NCBI RefSeq assembly: GCF_000296445.1
Contig: NZ_JH815198.1
Location: 928,584 to 992,583, forward strand
Length of the DNA stretch: 64,000 nt
From: Slackia piriformis YIT 12062
GTDB lineage: Bacteria > Actinomycetota > Coriobacteriia > Coriobacteriales > Eggerthellaceae
Reading direction: 5' to 3'
The notes under the pieces are model-generated. The model did no database searches. It was not told where the DNA came from and saw only the letters and a list, made by a program, of their open reading frames with translations. Shown here in pieces: positions 1-8,441 of the stretch. Both the position numbers and the translations under genes were made by a program. The stretch's first letter is position 1; each line of letters starts with the position of its first letter.

Positions 1-404
1 ATAGACGCCGCCCGCTTGATGGCGGAGCGGTCTGCGCTCGAGCGTTTTACGGGAAAAGCACCCACGCGACCGATAACCTGCCCCGCAAGGCCTTTGGCGT
101 TCTGGAACATATTGTCGCGGGCCATAAAACGAATCCACTGCGAAGGGCGGGCGGCAAGCCACAGAAAAACCGGGTCGAGATACGACACGTGATTCCCGGC
201 AACCACACAGCCCCTGCCGTCGGAAAAGCTCCTGAGGTGATCGATACCCACCACTTTGTAGCGAAAGGCCACTTTGAATATCGAGCCCAATACGGCGTAG
301 ATGACATTACCGACGGCATGAGGGATAGGCTTTGCGCCTGATTCCTGACGAGCGGCGCTTTCAGCCGTCATGGGCATATCCCACAGGTCTTTGTACGAAA
401 TCAT
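1..404 (-). CDS. plsC: 1-acyl-sn-glycerol-3-phosphate acyltransferase, partial (3' end outside window)
   Basis: This is the N-terminal ~134 residues of a PlsC-type acyltransferase, which acylates lysophosphatidic acid to phosphatidic acid at the membrane. The acyltransferase motif I (HX4D) is visible as N-H-V-S-Y-L-D near residue 61, followed by the region with R-F-M-A-R-D-N. The chosen ATG (402-404) reads M-I-S-Y-K-D-L and lies 8 nt after the cmk stop, with an AGGA ribosome site overlapping that stop. It is therefore the last visible gene of the aroA-cmk-plsC string. The order cmk then plsC is common in Actinobacteria and Firmicutes. The C-terminus, including motifs III and IV, is beyond the window start. 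Confidence 0.9.
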   Translation of the reverse strand, partial: MISYKDLWDMPMTAESAARQESGAKPIPHAVGNVIYAVLGSIFKVAFRYKVVGIDHLRSFSDGRGCVVAGNHVSYLDPVFLWLAARPSQWIRFMARDNMFQNAKGLAGQVIGRVGAFPVKRSSADRSAIKRAAS

Positions 405-412
405 ATCTGTTC

Positions 413-1090
413 CTATGCTTCGCACGCGCGTGCGCCGCGCTCGCATATCTCTTCGATCACATCCGCTATATCGCGGCCGGTCGAATCGAGAAGCAATGCA
501 TCCTCAGCGGCGACAAGCGGCGCATTCTGACGGCTCGAATCAAGCTCGTCCCGTCGGAGGATGTCCGCGAGAACCTCTTCGAAATCAACCGACCCTACGC
601 CGCGCTGTTCGTTTTGAAGCACGCGACGACGAGCCCGCTCCTCGTTGCTGGCCGTCAAAAACACCTTAAGCTCGGCGTTGGGAAAAACAACCGTTCCGAT
701 ATCGCGCCCTTCGATGACGTAGTTCCCCTCGGAAGCAATTCTGCGCTGCTGCTCGAGAAGGGCCTCGCGAACGCAAGGATGCGCGGAAACCGTGCTGACC
801 GACCTATCCACGTCAGCGGTGCGAATGACGTCGGTGACTTCTTCCCCGTCGATAAAGACGCGTCTCGGAACAGGGTCTCCTTCGCAGTGGCCGAACGAGA
901 TGGGCCTGTTTGCGGCGATATCCCCGAGAGACGAAGCATCATCGAGCGAAATCCCATGCTCGAGGGCGTACCAGGCGACGGAACGATACATAGCACCCGT
1001 GTCCAGGCAGTTGAACCCCAGCTTGGTCGCAACCGCCTTCGCAACGGTGGACTTGCCGGCGCCGGAAGGGCCGTCGATAGCAATAATCAT
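413..1090 (-). CDS. cmk: cytidylate kinase
   Basis: Phosphorylates CMP and dCMP with ATP in pyrimidine nucleotide salvage. The 225-residue protein begins M-I-I-A-I-D and has the P-loop G-P-S-G-A-G-K-S-T at residues 7-15, then the CMK signature region L-D-T-G-A-M-Y-R-S and the late Y-V-I-E-G-R-D-I-G-T motif. An ATG 15 codons upstream is in frame, but the family start is the internal ATG at 1088-1090, which has an AGAAAGG ribosome site 6-7 nt before it. It lies between aroA and plsC, an order seen in many Gram-positive genomes. No truncation is visible; the size matches the family. Confidence 0.95.
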   Translation of the reverse strand: MIIAIDGPSGAGKSTVAKAVATKLGFNCLDTGAMYRSVAWYALEHGISLDDASSLGDIAANRPISFGHCEGDPVPRRVFIDGEEVTDVIRTADVDRSVSTVSAHPCVREALLEQQRRIASEGNYVIEGRDIGTVVFPNAELKVFLTASNEERARRRVLQNEQRGVGSVDFEEVLADILRRDELDSSRQNAPLVAAEDALLLDSTGRDIADVIEEICERGARACEA

Positions 1091-1177
1091 GAAATGCCTT
1101 TCTTGACAAAAACAGCATGCGAGCTCAGGCGGCAATGCCGCCTGAGCGCACGTGACGATTATACATACCAGCTCTTG

Positions 1178-2515
1178 CTAGGAAACGCGAACTAGAGAAC
1201 GAATATCCTCCATAAAACCAGGATAGCTCACCGACACGCTCTCGAAGCCGCGAACCTGCACAGGCGCCCCTCCGCCAACAAGGCCCGCAAGAGCCCATGT
1301 CATGGCAAAACGATGGTCTCCCTTGGAGTCGAACACAATGCCCTCGGGGACTTTCAGGTCGGGGTTGCCTTCGATATACAGGTCGTTTCCATCCATCCAC
1401 GCGTTGACGTCGAGGAGGGAGAGTCCCTCGATGATGCCGGCAACACGGTCGGTCTCTTTGAGACGCAGCTCTTCTACGCCGCGAAAAACCGTAACGCCGC
1501 GCGCATGGGCGGCGACGAGAGAAAGGACGGGGACTTCGTCGACGAGCGAAGCGATCTTTTCCGCCGGGACTTCACACCCGTGAAGCTTCTCGCAGTATTG
1601 GACCGAAATGATACCCGAGAGTTCTTTGCCGGCAGAACCGACGCTTCGGCGCGACGCATCCACGCCCATCTGCTCCAACGTGCGCAAAAACCCTATTCGG
1701 GCGGGATTGAGGGAGACGTTCTCGATCTGGATGGCGCTGCCGGGAACCAAGGCCGCGGCGCAGGCGAGAAACGCCGCAGAAGAAGGGTCTCCCGGGACAT
1801 CGATCTCGCACGCATGCATGGCAGCGGGACCCTCGACGCTGCCCATGCCCGAAGCCGCGGTCGTGCTCACGCCGTACAGCGGAAGCATGAGCTCGGTATG
1901 GTTTCGAGACGGAGAGGGCTCGGTGACGACGGTTGTTCCCTGCGCGAAAACACCCGCAAGAAGCACAGCAGTTTTGACCTGGGCCGATGCAACCGGAGAA
2001 TCGTATTCGATGCCTCTGAGGCCCTTCGTTCCGCAAACCTCGAGAGGCAGGGTGTCTTTATCCTCGGGATAGAAACGGGCGCCCATGCGAACAAGCGGGG
2101 TCGTGACGCGACGCATAGGCCGGCGCTGCAGGGAGTCGTCCCCCGTAAGCGTCACCTTGCATTCCCAGGGGGCGAGAATGCCCATGAGGAGTCGGGAAGT
2201 CGTTCCCGAGTTGCCGCAGTCGATGGGAGCATCGGGCTGCTTTGGGCCCGCCGGCCCCCACCCCGTAATGCCGCCCGCAAGGCTTCCGTCCGCCATTTTC
2301 TCAAGGTTGACGGAAGCGCCGAGCTGCTGCACGGCGCGAACGGAGGAACGCACATCGTCCGAGTCGAGAACCCCCGACAACCGAGACGTGCCCTGCGCCA
2401 TCGCCGAGAAAAGAACGGCGCGATGGGAGATGCTCTTGTCGCCGGGGACGCGCACGCTTCCCATCAAAGGCCCCTCGAGAGCAGCAATGGTGATCGAATT
2501 GCCGTGCGTGTCCAT
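1178..2515 (-). CDS. aroA: 3-phosphoshikimate 1-carboxyvinyltransferase (EPSP synthase)
   Basis: Transfers the enolpyruvyl group of PEP to shikimate-3-phosphate, the sixth step of the shikimate pathway. The 445-residue protein has the N-terminal P-G-D-K-S-I-S-H-R-A motif (about residues 23-32), D-C-G-N-S-G-T-T-S-R-L for substrate binding (about 99-109), and the late L-K-E-T-D-R-V and G-D-H-R-F-A-M motifs. The start has a GTGAGGAG ribosome site 7 nt upstream. It follows rluB by 62 nt and precedes cmk by 87 nt on the same strand, so co-transcription is likely. Nothing unusual is seen. Confidence 0.96.
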   Translation of the reverse strand: MDTHGNSITIAALEGPLMGSVRVPGDKSISHRAVLFSAMAQGTSRLSGVLDSDDVRSSVRAVQQLGASVNLEKMADGSLAGGITGWGPAGPKQPDAPIDCGNSGTTSRLLMGILAPWECKVTLTGDDSLQRRPMRRVTTPLVRMGARFYPEDKDTLPLEVCGTKGLRGIEYDSPVASAQVKTAVLLAGVFAQGTTVVTEPSPSRNHTELMLPLYGVSTTAASGMGSVEGPAAMHACEIDVPGDPSSAAFLACAAALVPGSAIQIENVSLNPARIGFLRTLEQMGVDASRRSVGSAGKELSGIISVQYCEKLHGCEVPAEKIASLVDEVPVLSLVAAHARGVTVFRGVEELRLKETDRVAGIIEGLSLLDVNAWMDGNDLYIEGNPDLKVPEGIVFDSKGDHRFAMTWALAGLVGGGAPVQVRGFESVSVSYPGFMEDIRSLVRVS

Positions 2516-2577
2516 GATCGCTCCTCACCTTAGTCGTCCATGCGAAAAAACAAGCATTAGGGGGATTCTAGCACTCT

Positions 2578-3339
2578 CTAGCACCCCGCCGCGCGTCGAA
2601 GCGAAGCAACCTGCCCTTCGTCAAGCAGGCGCCATGCGCCCTCGGGCAGCCCGTCAAGGCAAAGCGGACCGAACTTGCAACGATGAAGAGACAAGACGGG
2701 GTGTCCGACGAAGCTGCACATGCGGCGAACCTGTCGCTTCCGGCCTTCGTGGATGGTTATGCGAACATTGCTTGTAGAGCCGTCCGAATCGACGAGGTCG
2801 ACCTCTGCGGGAAGGGTCATCCCGTCATCGAGAAGGACTCCTTCGCGCAAAGCCGCAATCTCGGCTTCGCGGACGACGCCGTCCACATGGGCTTCATACG
2901 TCTTATCGACGTGCTTGCGCGGATGCAGAAGACCGTTGCCAAGCTCGCCGTCGGTCGAGAACAAAAGAATCCCCGTTGTGTCGAAGTCAAGCCTTCCGAT
3001 CGGAAACAGACCGGGATAGCGGTCGCACGGAACGAGGTCGGCAACCGTCGGCCGGTCGAAAGGATCGGACATCGTGGTGAGATACCCCGCCGGCTTATGC
3101 AGCATCAGCGTGACGGGCTCGTCGGAAAGGCGCACCGTCTTGCCGTCAACCGTCACCACGTCGACCAAAGGATCGACCTTGCTTCCGAGCTCGCGAACAA
3201 CCTCCCCGTTCACACGCACCCTTCCCGCCGTCATGAGGTCTTCGCTTCCCCTGCGGCTCGCGACGCCGGAACGTGCAAGAAACTTCTGCAGGCGCATGGG
3301 AACGATGCGCTCCTCTTCTTTATGCAACATTTCCGTCAT
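2578..3339 (-). CDS. rluB: 23S rRNA pseudouridine synthase, RluB/RsuA family
   Basis: A pseudouridine synthase of the RsuA/RluB/RluE/RluF family. It has an N-terminal S4 RNA-binding domain (M-R-L-Q-K-F-L-A-R-S-G-V-A-S-R-R near residues 15-30) followed by a catalytic domain carrying the active-site aspartate in G-R-L-D-F-D-T-T-G. The late R-I-T-I-H-E-G-R-K-R-Q-V-R-R motif is also typical. Two adjacent ATGs overlap the scpB stop; I chose the second (3337-3339), giving a TGATG overlap and better spacing from GGAGGA, for 253 residues. The scpA-scpB-rluB order is conserved in Gram-positive bacteria. The rRNA target cannot be fixed from sequence alone. Confidence 0.9.
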   Translation of the reverse strand: MTEMLHKEEERIVPMRLQKFLARSGVASRRGSEDLMTAGRVRVNGEVVRELGSKVDPLVDVVTVDGKTVRLSDEPVTLMLHKPAGYLTTMSDPFDRPTVADLVPCDRYPGLFPIGRLDFDTTGILLFSTDGELGNGLLHPRKHVDKTYEAHVDGVVREAEIAALREGVLLDDGMTLPAEVDLVDSDGSTSNVRITIHEGRKRQVRRMCSFVGHPVLSLHRCKFGPLCLDGLPEGAWRLLDEGQVASLRRAAGC

Positions 3340-4052
3340 CATTCCTCCATTGCCTTTGCTGATTCGCAACTGAACATGGACCCCTTATCTTGCTCGCCCT
3401 GAAAATCCAGATTAAGCGATAGCTCGTCCTCGTCGAAAAGGGACTCGGCCTCGTGAGCCTGCGAACGGGTGACGCCCAGCCGTTCGCGGATGAGTTCGCG
3501 ACTCTCTTCGTCGGGAGCGAACTGGTCGATATCGGGCAGGTCACGAACCGAGGCGAGGCCGAACTTCTCGAGAAAAGAACGCGTCGTGGCATACAGCATG
3601 GGCTGTCCGGGGCTTGAGGAGTCCTTGCCCGCCTCCCGCACAAGACCCTTCTCTACCAAGGAGTTGACAGGGCTGTCGGAGTTCACCCCACGCACCGACG
3701 CAATGCCCGCGCGCGTGATGGGCTGGCAATAGGCAATGACGGCGAGCGTTTCAAGCGCAGCCTGGGAAAGGCGCCTCGTATCCCACGATATGACGTACTT
3801 TTCGATAAGGGCGTGATATCGGGGGTGCGTATACAAACGCCAGCCGCCCGCCACCTCTCTCAGCTGCACGCCCGATTCTTCGTCCGAAAGCCTCTCCCGC
3901 AAAACGTCGAGGGCCTTCTGGACGGTTTCCACATCAACCTCGAGCATGTCGGCGAGCACCAACGCACCGACGGGTTCGTCGCTCACGAAAAGCAACGCCT
4001 CTATTGCGGCGGGGATATGAGAATCGGGCAAGCCCCCAAAGGTCATGACCAC
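3339..4052 (-). CDS. scpB: SMC-Scp complex subunit ScpB
   Basis: Kleisin-associated winged-helix subunit of the SMC-ScpA-ScpB condensin that organises and segregates the chromosome. The 237-residue protein shows the ScpB core: I-E-A-L-L-F-V-S-D-E-P near residue 16, the R-L-S-Q-A-A-L-E-T-L-A-V-I-A-Y-x-Q-P-I-T-R stretch near residue 92, and R-G-V-N-S-D-S-P shortly after. It overlaps scpA by 10 nt and rluB by 1 nt, so the three are probably translationally coupled. The acidic C-terminal tail after about residue 195 is variable in the family. Confidence 0.95.
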   Translation of the reverse strand: MVMTFGGLPDSHIPAAIEALLFVSDEPVGALVLADMLEVDVETVQKALDVLRERLSDEESGVQLREVAGGWRLYTHPRYHALIEKYVISWDTRRLSQAALETLAVIAYCQPITRAGIASVRGVNSDSPVNSLVEKGLVREAGKDSSSPGQPMLYATTRSFLEKFGLASVRDLPDIDQFAPDEESRELIRERLGVTRSQAHEAESLFDEDELSLNLDFQGEQDKGSMFSCESAKAMEE

Positions 4053-4825
4053 TCCTTTTCGTCTTCCTCGTCGAAGACAAGCTCTCCGCTGCCTTCCACA
4101 AAGTCAATGGCTATATCGGAAAACGGCTCCTCCTGCTCGAGCGTAACCATCGTCCGCTTATAGAGCTCAAGCACCGCGAGAAAGCTCACCACGCGCACCG
4201 GAAGCGTGGGCGCGCCCTCGAGAAGCTCGCTGAACATCATATGCTTGCAGGCGCTGATGCGCCTGTGAATGGCCCGCACGTGCGTTTCGACGGGGATGGG
4301 CTTCGCCGCTATATGCTCGCTTTCGAGAAGAAAAACGTCGCGGCGCGCTATGGCCTCGGCGGCGAGCAGGCCGAGCGAATCGAGGGAGACGTGCTCGAGA
4401 TAATCCGGCATCAGGCCAAGGAACTCTTTATCGGGGCCCGCCATGCGAGGATGCATCCTGCCTTCAAGCTCGAAACGGGCGCCGAGGGAGGCAGATGCGT
4501 TCTTGAACTGTTTGTACCTGATGAGGCGTTCGATGAGTATATCGCGCGCCTCGCTGGGAGAGAGCTCGTCGAGCTCATCTTGCATTTCGTCTTGCTCCTG
4601 AGGGATAAGCGAAGACGCCTTGATTTCGAGCAGCGTCGAGGCCACGAGCAGAAAATCGCTCGCGACGTCTAAATCGAGCTTTTCCATGCGGTCGACGTAG
4701 GCGATGTACTGGTCGACGATCTGCGCCACCGAAATGGAGCCGATATCCACCCTTTGACGACTTACCAGATAGAGCAGAAGGTCGAAAGGCCCCTCGAAGC
4801 TATCTATGCGAACGCGATACGACAT
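4043..4825 (-). CDS. scpA: Segregation and condensation protein A (kleisin)
   Basis: The kleisin that bridges SMC heads and binds ScpB in the bacterial condensin. The N-terminus (Y-R-V-R-I-D-S-F-E-G-P-F-D-L-L-L-Y-L) is diagnostic, followed by D-I-G-S-I-S-V-A-Q-I-V-D-Q-Y and the S-x-L-L-E-I-K-A-S-S-L-I-P motif near residue 75. The C-terminal winged-helix segment carries V-V-S-F-L-A-V-L-E-L. At 260 residues it is of normal size. It starts 8 nt after the site-2 protease gene and overlaps scpB, making a tight operon. Confidence 0.95.
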   Translation of the reverse strand: MSYRVRIDSFEGPFDLLLYLVSRQRVDIGSISVAQIVDQYIAYVDRMEKLDLDVASDFLLVASTLLEIKASSLIPQEQDEMQDELDELSPSEARDILIERLIRYKQFKNASASLGARFELEGRMHPRMAGPDKEFLGLMPDYLEHVSLDSLGLLAAEAIARRDVFLLESEHIAAKPIPVETHVRAIHRRISACKHMMFSELLEGAPTLPVRVVSFLAVLELYKRTMVTLEQEEPFSDIAIDFVEGSGELVFDEEDEKEWS

Positions 4826-4833
4826 GCGTCACC

Positions 4834-5508
4834 CTAGAAACGGAACGGAAAGAGCAGCTGTGCAAGATTGCCCGCCGTGAAATCAAGGTATATGCCGATG
4901 GGGTTGAAATGGAAGATGTACGGCACCAAAACGACAACCACCATGAAAACGGGAAGCGCATACTGCTGGATTCGATAATACTTCAAAAGCTGCTTGTCGG
5001 ACAGGAACAACGCGATGATGCTCGAGCCGTCAAGCGGCGGGATAGGTATCAGGTTGAAGAACATCAGATATAGGTTCACCAGGGAAAACATCGGCAAAAA
5101 CAGCGCGTAGAAATAAAAGAACGCCTGGCTTTCCGCAGCGAGCGTGGGCGCTGCGGGGTACAAAAGCCAGGCCACGACGCCTGCAGCCACGGCAAGGACA
5201 AGATTGGCACACGGCCCGGCAAGGCCGACGATGGCCTCCCCTTTGCGCCTATCCTTGAAATACATCGGGTTATACGGAACCGGCTTCGCGTATCCGAAAA
5301 CGGGCCCACCGAGAGAAAGCAGCAGCAACGGCATGAGGACCGTCCCGAACGGGTCGACGTGCTTCAGGGGATTCAAGCTCAGCCTGCCACGGTTCTTCGC
5401 CGTAGGGTCCCCGAGTTTGGAGGCTGCAAAGCCATGGGCAACCTCGTGAAAGACGATTGCGGGAACGAAGCTCAAAACGGAGCAGATGATATAAGGAAGC
5501 GAAATCAT
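4834..5508 (-). CDS. Site-2 protease family membrane metalloprotease (M50)
   Basis: A small polytopic zinc protease of the M50 (S2P/RseP-like) superfamily, short-form YwhC-like group. The 224-residue protein has the zinc motif H-E-V-A-H in its first membrane segment (about residues 21-25) and the third-ligand motif N-L-I-P-I-P-P-L-D-G near residue 162. About five hydrophobic segments are visible and no PDZ domain. The position directly upstream of scpA is conserved in many Gram-positive genomes, but its substrate is unknown. All metal-binding residues expected are present, so it is probably an active intramembrane protease. Confidence 0.9.
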   Translation of the reverse strand: MISLPYIICSVLSFVPAIVFHEVAHGFAASKLGDPTAKNRGRLSLNPLKHVDPFGTVLMPLLLLSLGGPVFGYAKPVPYNPMYFKDRRKGEAIVGLAGPCANLVLAVAAGVVAWLLYPAAPTLAAESQAFFYFYALFLPMFSLVNLYLMFFNLIPIPPLDGSSIIALFLSDKQLLKYYRIQQYALPVFMVVVVLVPYIFHFNPIGIYLDFTAGNLAQLLFPFRF

Positions 5509-5592
5509 AGAATCAATTACCCATCTGCCGCCGGCGGTTCGGCGGCTTATTCGACCGCGCGCGGCGCGCGGCGGCCATATACGGAAAACATG

Positions 5593-6063
5593 CTAGAGCA
5601 AGCCGGGGAATCCCAGCTGACGAGAGGCTTCGAAGGCCCCGATGGCAACAGCGTTGCTCAAATTGAGGCTCCTGAGACCGTCGCGCATCGGAATGCGCAC
5701 GCACGAAGATTCGTACCGTGCGATGATTTCTTCGTCAAGCCCCCTGCTCTCTCTCCCGAAGACAAGATACGCGCCCGGCGCATACGACACGTCGGTATAT
5801 GACGTCTGCGCATGGCCTGTAAAAAGATGCAGCTCGTCATGCGCGTGAGCGTCGAAAAACGCGCTCGAGCACGGCCAGCGAACGATTTCAACCTTGTCCC
5901 AATAGTCGCATCCGGCGCGCTTGATGTTGCGCTCCGTGAGACGAAACCCCATGGGCTCGACCAGGTGCAGACGGGCGCCTAAGCATGCGCACGTTCGTGC
6001 GATATTGCCCGTATTCTGTGGAATTTCGGGTTCGACAAGCACGATGTTGAGCGGTTCCGTCAT
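5593..6063 (-). CDS. trmL: tRNA (cytidine(34)-2'-O)-methyltransferase (SPOUT class)
   Basis: A SpoU/SPOUT methyltransferase that 2'-O-methylates the wobble base of certain tRNA-Leu species using S-adenosylmethionine. The 156-residue protein starts with the N-I-V-L-V-E-P-E-I-P-Q-N-T-G-N-I-A-R-T motif 1. It ends with the SAM-binding trefoil-knot motifs V-F-G-R-E-S-R-G-L and the block R-I-P-M-R-D-G-L-R-S-L-N-L-S-N. Length is typical of TrmL. It reads between the ABC-F ATPase and the site-2 protease, with short gaps on either side. The start has only a weak ribosome-binding site. Confidence 0.92.
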   Translation of the reverse strand: MTEPLNIVLVEPEIPQNTGNIARTCACLGARLHLVEPMGFRLTERNIKRAGCDYWDKVEIVRWPCSSAFFDAHAHDELHLFTGHAQTSYTDVSYAPGAYLVFGRESRGLDEEIIARYESSCVRIPMRDGLRSLNLSNAVAIGAFEASRQLGFPGLL

Positions 6064-6146
6064 GGGGCTGCATCGGTCCTTTCCGTATACGAGAGAGCAT
6101 TCTGTCCAAAGCGCGTCTTGTCCATAGCCGCAGCGCGTGCGCGAAA

Positions 6147-8228
6147 CTACATCTGGCTCTGACGCTCCATTTCGGCCTCAAGTTCTTCGGTCAGCTCGAA
6201 CCATTCCTCCTCGGCCTGGGAGATTCTCTTCTTCAGAAGCGCATGCTCCGCCACCGCATCGCTCGAGGCGTCTTCGTTGATGTAGAAATCGGGGTTGGCC
6301 ATCAAGTCCAAAAGCTCCTTCATGCGGGCGTTATCGCGCTCCATCTGCGCGTCGAGTTCGGCGATGCGCTTGCGGTGGTTCTTAAGCGCCGCATAGGCCC
6401 TGTTGCGCGCCTCCGCCTCGCGACGCTTCTGCTCTTTGCTTTTCGGAGCACTCGCTCTCGGCGCTGTCAGCTCCGCCGAAGATGCAGCAGCGGCAGCCGG
6501 CTGGGCGGGCTTTCCGGAGGCCTTCGCCTTCTTTTTCGCACGGGCCTGGCCGCGCTTGGCGCGCGATCGCACATCCCCTTCGGGCTGGTCGAGAAAATCG
6601 TCGATCGAAGAGGCCGAGAGGTCTCCGCCCTGCTCAAGCTGCCCGGACTTGAAAAGATAGTAATCGTAGTCTCCGTCATACACCGTAATTTTGCCAGGAA
6701 CGACCTCGATGATCCTGTTCGCAACGTTTCGAATGAGGTGTCGGTCGTGCGTGATCAGGAGAATGGTTCCCTCGAAGGCGTTGAGAGCCTGCTCGAGGAT
6801 GTCGGCGCTTGCTATGTCCAGGTGGTTGGTAGGCTCGTCGAGGCACAGCAGAGGAGCCGGCGCGACGAGCATCTTGGCCAGGGCGAGACGACACTTCTCG
6901 CCGCCGGAGAGAACGCCTACCTTCTTCTCGACTGCATCACCTTGGAAGAGAAACGCACCGAGTAGGTTCCTCACCTGGCTTATCGTCCAGCCAGGAGCAA
7001 CGCGGTCGAGTTCTTCGAAAACCGTATTGCCGGCATAGAGTTCTTCGAGCTGATGCTGGGCGAAATAGGTCTTGGTGACATGCACGCCGTATTCGATGCT
7101 TCCCTCGTCGGGGCAAAGCGCCCCCGCAACCATTTTGAGCAGCGTTGACTTGCCGGCACCGTTGGGGCCCACGAGCGCTATCTTCTCCCCACGGTACATG
7201 GAGAGGTCGAGGCCGTCGTAGACGCGCTTGTCGCCGAAATGCTTCGTCACACCCTTGAGCCTTACCACCATGTCGCCCGTACGCGGAGGCTGGACGAAGT
7301 TGAAATGAACGGTCTTCTTCTCCTGCGGCACCTCGATGAGCTTGATTTTCTCAAGCTTCTTCACGCGGTCCTGAACCTGTTTCGCCTTCGTTGGCTTATA
7401 GCGGAATTTCTCGATGAACGCCTGCATATGGGCGATTTCTTCTTTCTGCTTCTCCGCCTCTTGGCGCAAACGCACGATATTTTCCTCGCGCTGGCGAAGA
7501 TAAGCCGAGTAGTTGCCCTTATAGAGCTGTAGATGGCCGGCGTCGATTTCTGCGACGCGGTCGACCATATTGTCCATGAAGGCGCGGTCGTGAGACACTA
7601 CGACGACGGCGCCGTCATAGCCGCGCAAAAAGCCCTCGAGCCACTTCACGCTCTCGAGATCGAGGTGGTTGGTGGGCTCGTCGAGAAGCAGAAGGTCGGG
7701 CTTGCGTATGAGCAGCTTAGCAAGGGCGACGCGCATTTGCCATCCGCCGGAGAATTCGCTCGTGGCGCGCGCCATGTCCTCTTCTTTGAACCCAAGGCCG
7801 AACATGACGCTGCGCACCTGGGACTCCAAGACGTAGCCGCCAAGGGCCTCATAGGCGTCGCGGGCGCGCCCGCACGCCTTCAGCTGCTCAGGTGTAGGAT
7901 CGCTTCCGAGCCCCTCTTCGAGCATCTGGAGCCTGCGCTCAGCCTCGAGCACCTCCGACTGGCTTGAAATGACCTCCTCGAAGATGGAGCGCTCCTCCAT
8001 CTCGATGGCCTCCTGCTCGAGATAGCCCGCTTGGGCGCCCCGGGCGAAGACGATCGACCCCTCGTCGGCGTCTTCTACGCCCATGATGATATTGAGCAAC
8101 GTGGTTTTGCCGGCACCGTTAGGGCCTACGAGGGCAAGGCGGTCGTGCGCCTCGAGGCGAAAGCTCGCGTCCGAGAACAGAACGCGTCCGCCGAAGCTTT
8201 TAGAAACATGTTCGATCTGCATAATCAT
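6147..8228 (-). CDS. ABC-F family ATP-binding cassette protein (Uup/YheS-like)
   Basis: A soluble tandem-ATPase of the ABC-F family, which acts on ribosomes or, in some members, gives antibiotic resistance; it has no membrane domain. Domain 1 has Walker A G-P-N-G-A-G-K-T and signature F-S-G-G-W-Q-M-R. Domain 2 has G-P-N-G-A-G-K-S and L-S-G-G-E-K-C-R-L, each with [10 protein letters not shown] charged linker of ~80 residues joins them, and the C-terminal ~140 residues are low-complexity then coiled coil. Two in-frame ATGs (8228, 8222) fit the family start; a further 23 codons upstream are open but poorly conserved in character. The exact subgroup cannot be fixed here. Confidence 0.88.
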   Translation of the reverse strand: MIMQIEHVSKSFGGRVLFSDASFRLEAHDRLALVGPNGAGKTTLLNIIMGVEDADEGSIVFARGAQAGYLEQEAIEMEERSIFEEVISSQSEVLEAERRLQMLEEGLGSDPTPEQLKACGRARDAYEALGGYVLESQVRSVMFGLGFKEEDMARATSEFSGGWQMRVALAKLLIRKPDLLLLDEPTNHLDLESVKWLEGFLRGYDGAVVVVSHDRAFMDNMVDRVAEIDAGHLQLYKGNYSAYLRQREENIVRLRQEAEKQKEEIAHMQAFIEKFRYKPTKAKQVQDRVKKLEKIKLIEVPQEKKTVHFNFVQPPRTGDMVVRLKGVTKHFGDKRVYDGLDLSMYRGEKIALVGPNGAGKSTLLKMVAGALCPDEGSIEYGVHVTKTYFAQHQLEELYAGNTVFEELDRVAPGWTISQVRNLLGAFLFQGDAVEKKVGVLSGGEKCRLALAKMLVAPAPLLCLDEPTNHLDIASADILEQALNAFEGTILLITHDRHLIRNVANRIIEVVPGKITVYDGDYDYYLFKSGQLEQGGDLSASSIDDFLDQPEGDVRSRAKRGQARAKKKAKASGKPAQPAAAAASSAELTAPRASAPKSKEQKRREAEARNRAYAALKNHRKRIAELDAQMERDNARMKELLDLMANPDFYINEDASSDAVAEHALLKKRISQAEEEWFELTEELEAEMERQSQM

Positions 8229-8441
8229 GCTTGCAATCACCCAATCAGTAAAAGTCGCTACGTTGCAGCCGGCCGCACGCGAAAGACAATGCCCCATCCG
8301 ACAGGACGCAAGACGAAGCCTCGTCCCGCACGTTTCGCGCAGATGCCCGTTCGTTGCAAGAAAGCGACGAATTCAAGACAAGCGAACGCGCCGTAGCGAA
8401 CATAAGCCGCACGGCGCGCGAATAAGCAATGGAGCGGAATG

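Noticed and set aside
1313..2533. A 406-codon open frame on the plus strand
   Set aside because: Antisense to aroA; no protein character.
5519..5575. G+C-rich inverted repeats between trmL and the site-2 protease gene
   Set aside because: Stems such as GCCGCCG/CGGCGGC can form, but no T tract follows on either strand, so a terminator call is not supported.
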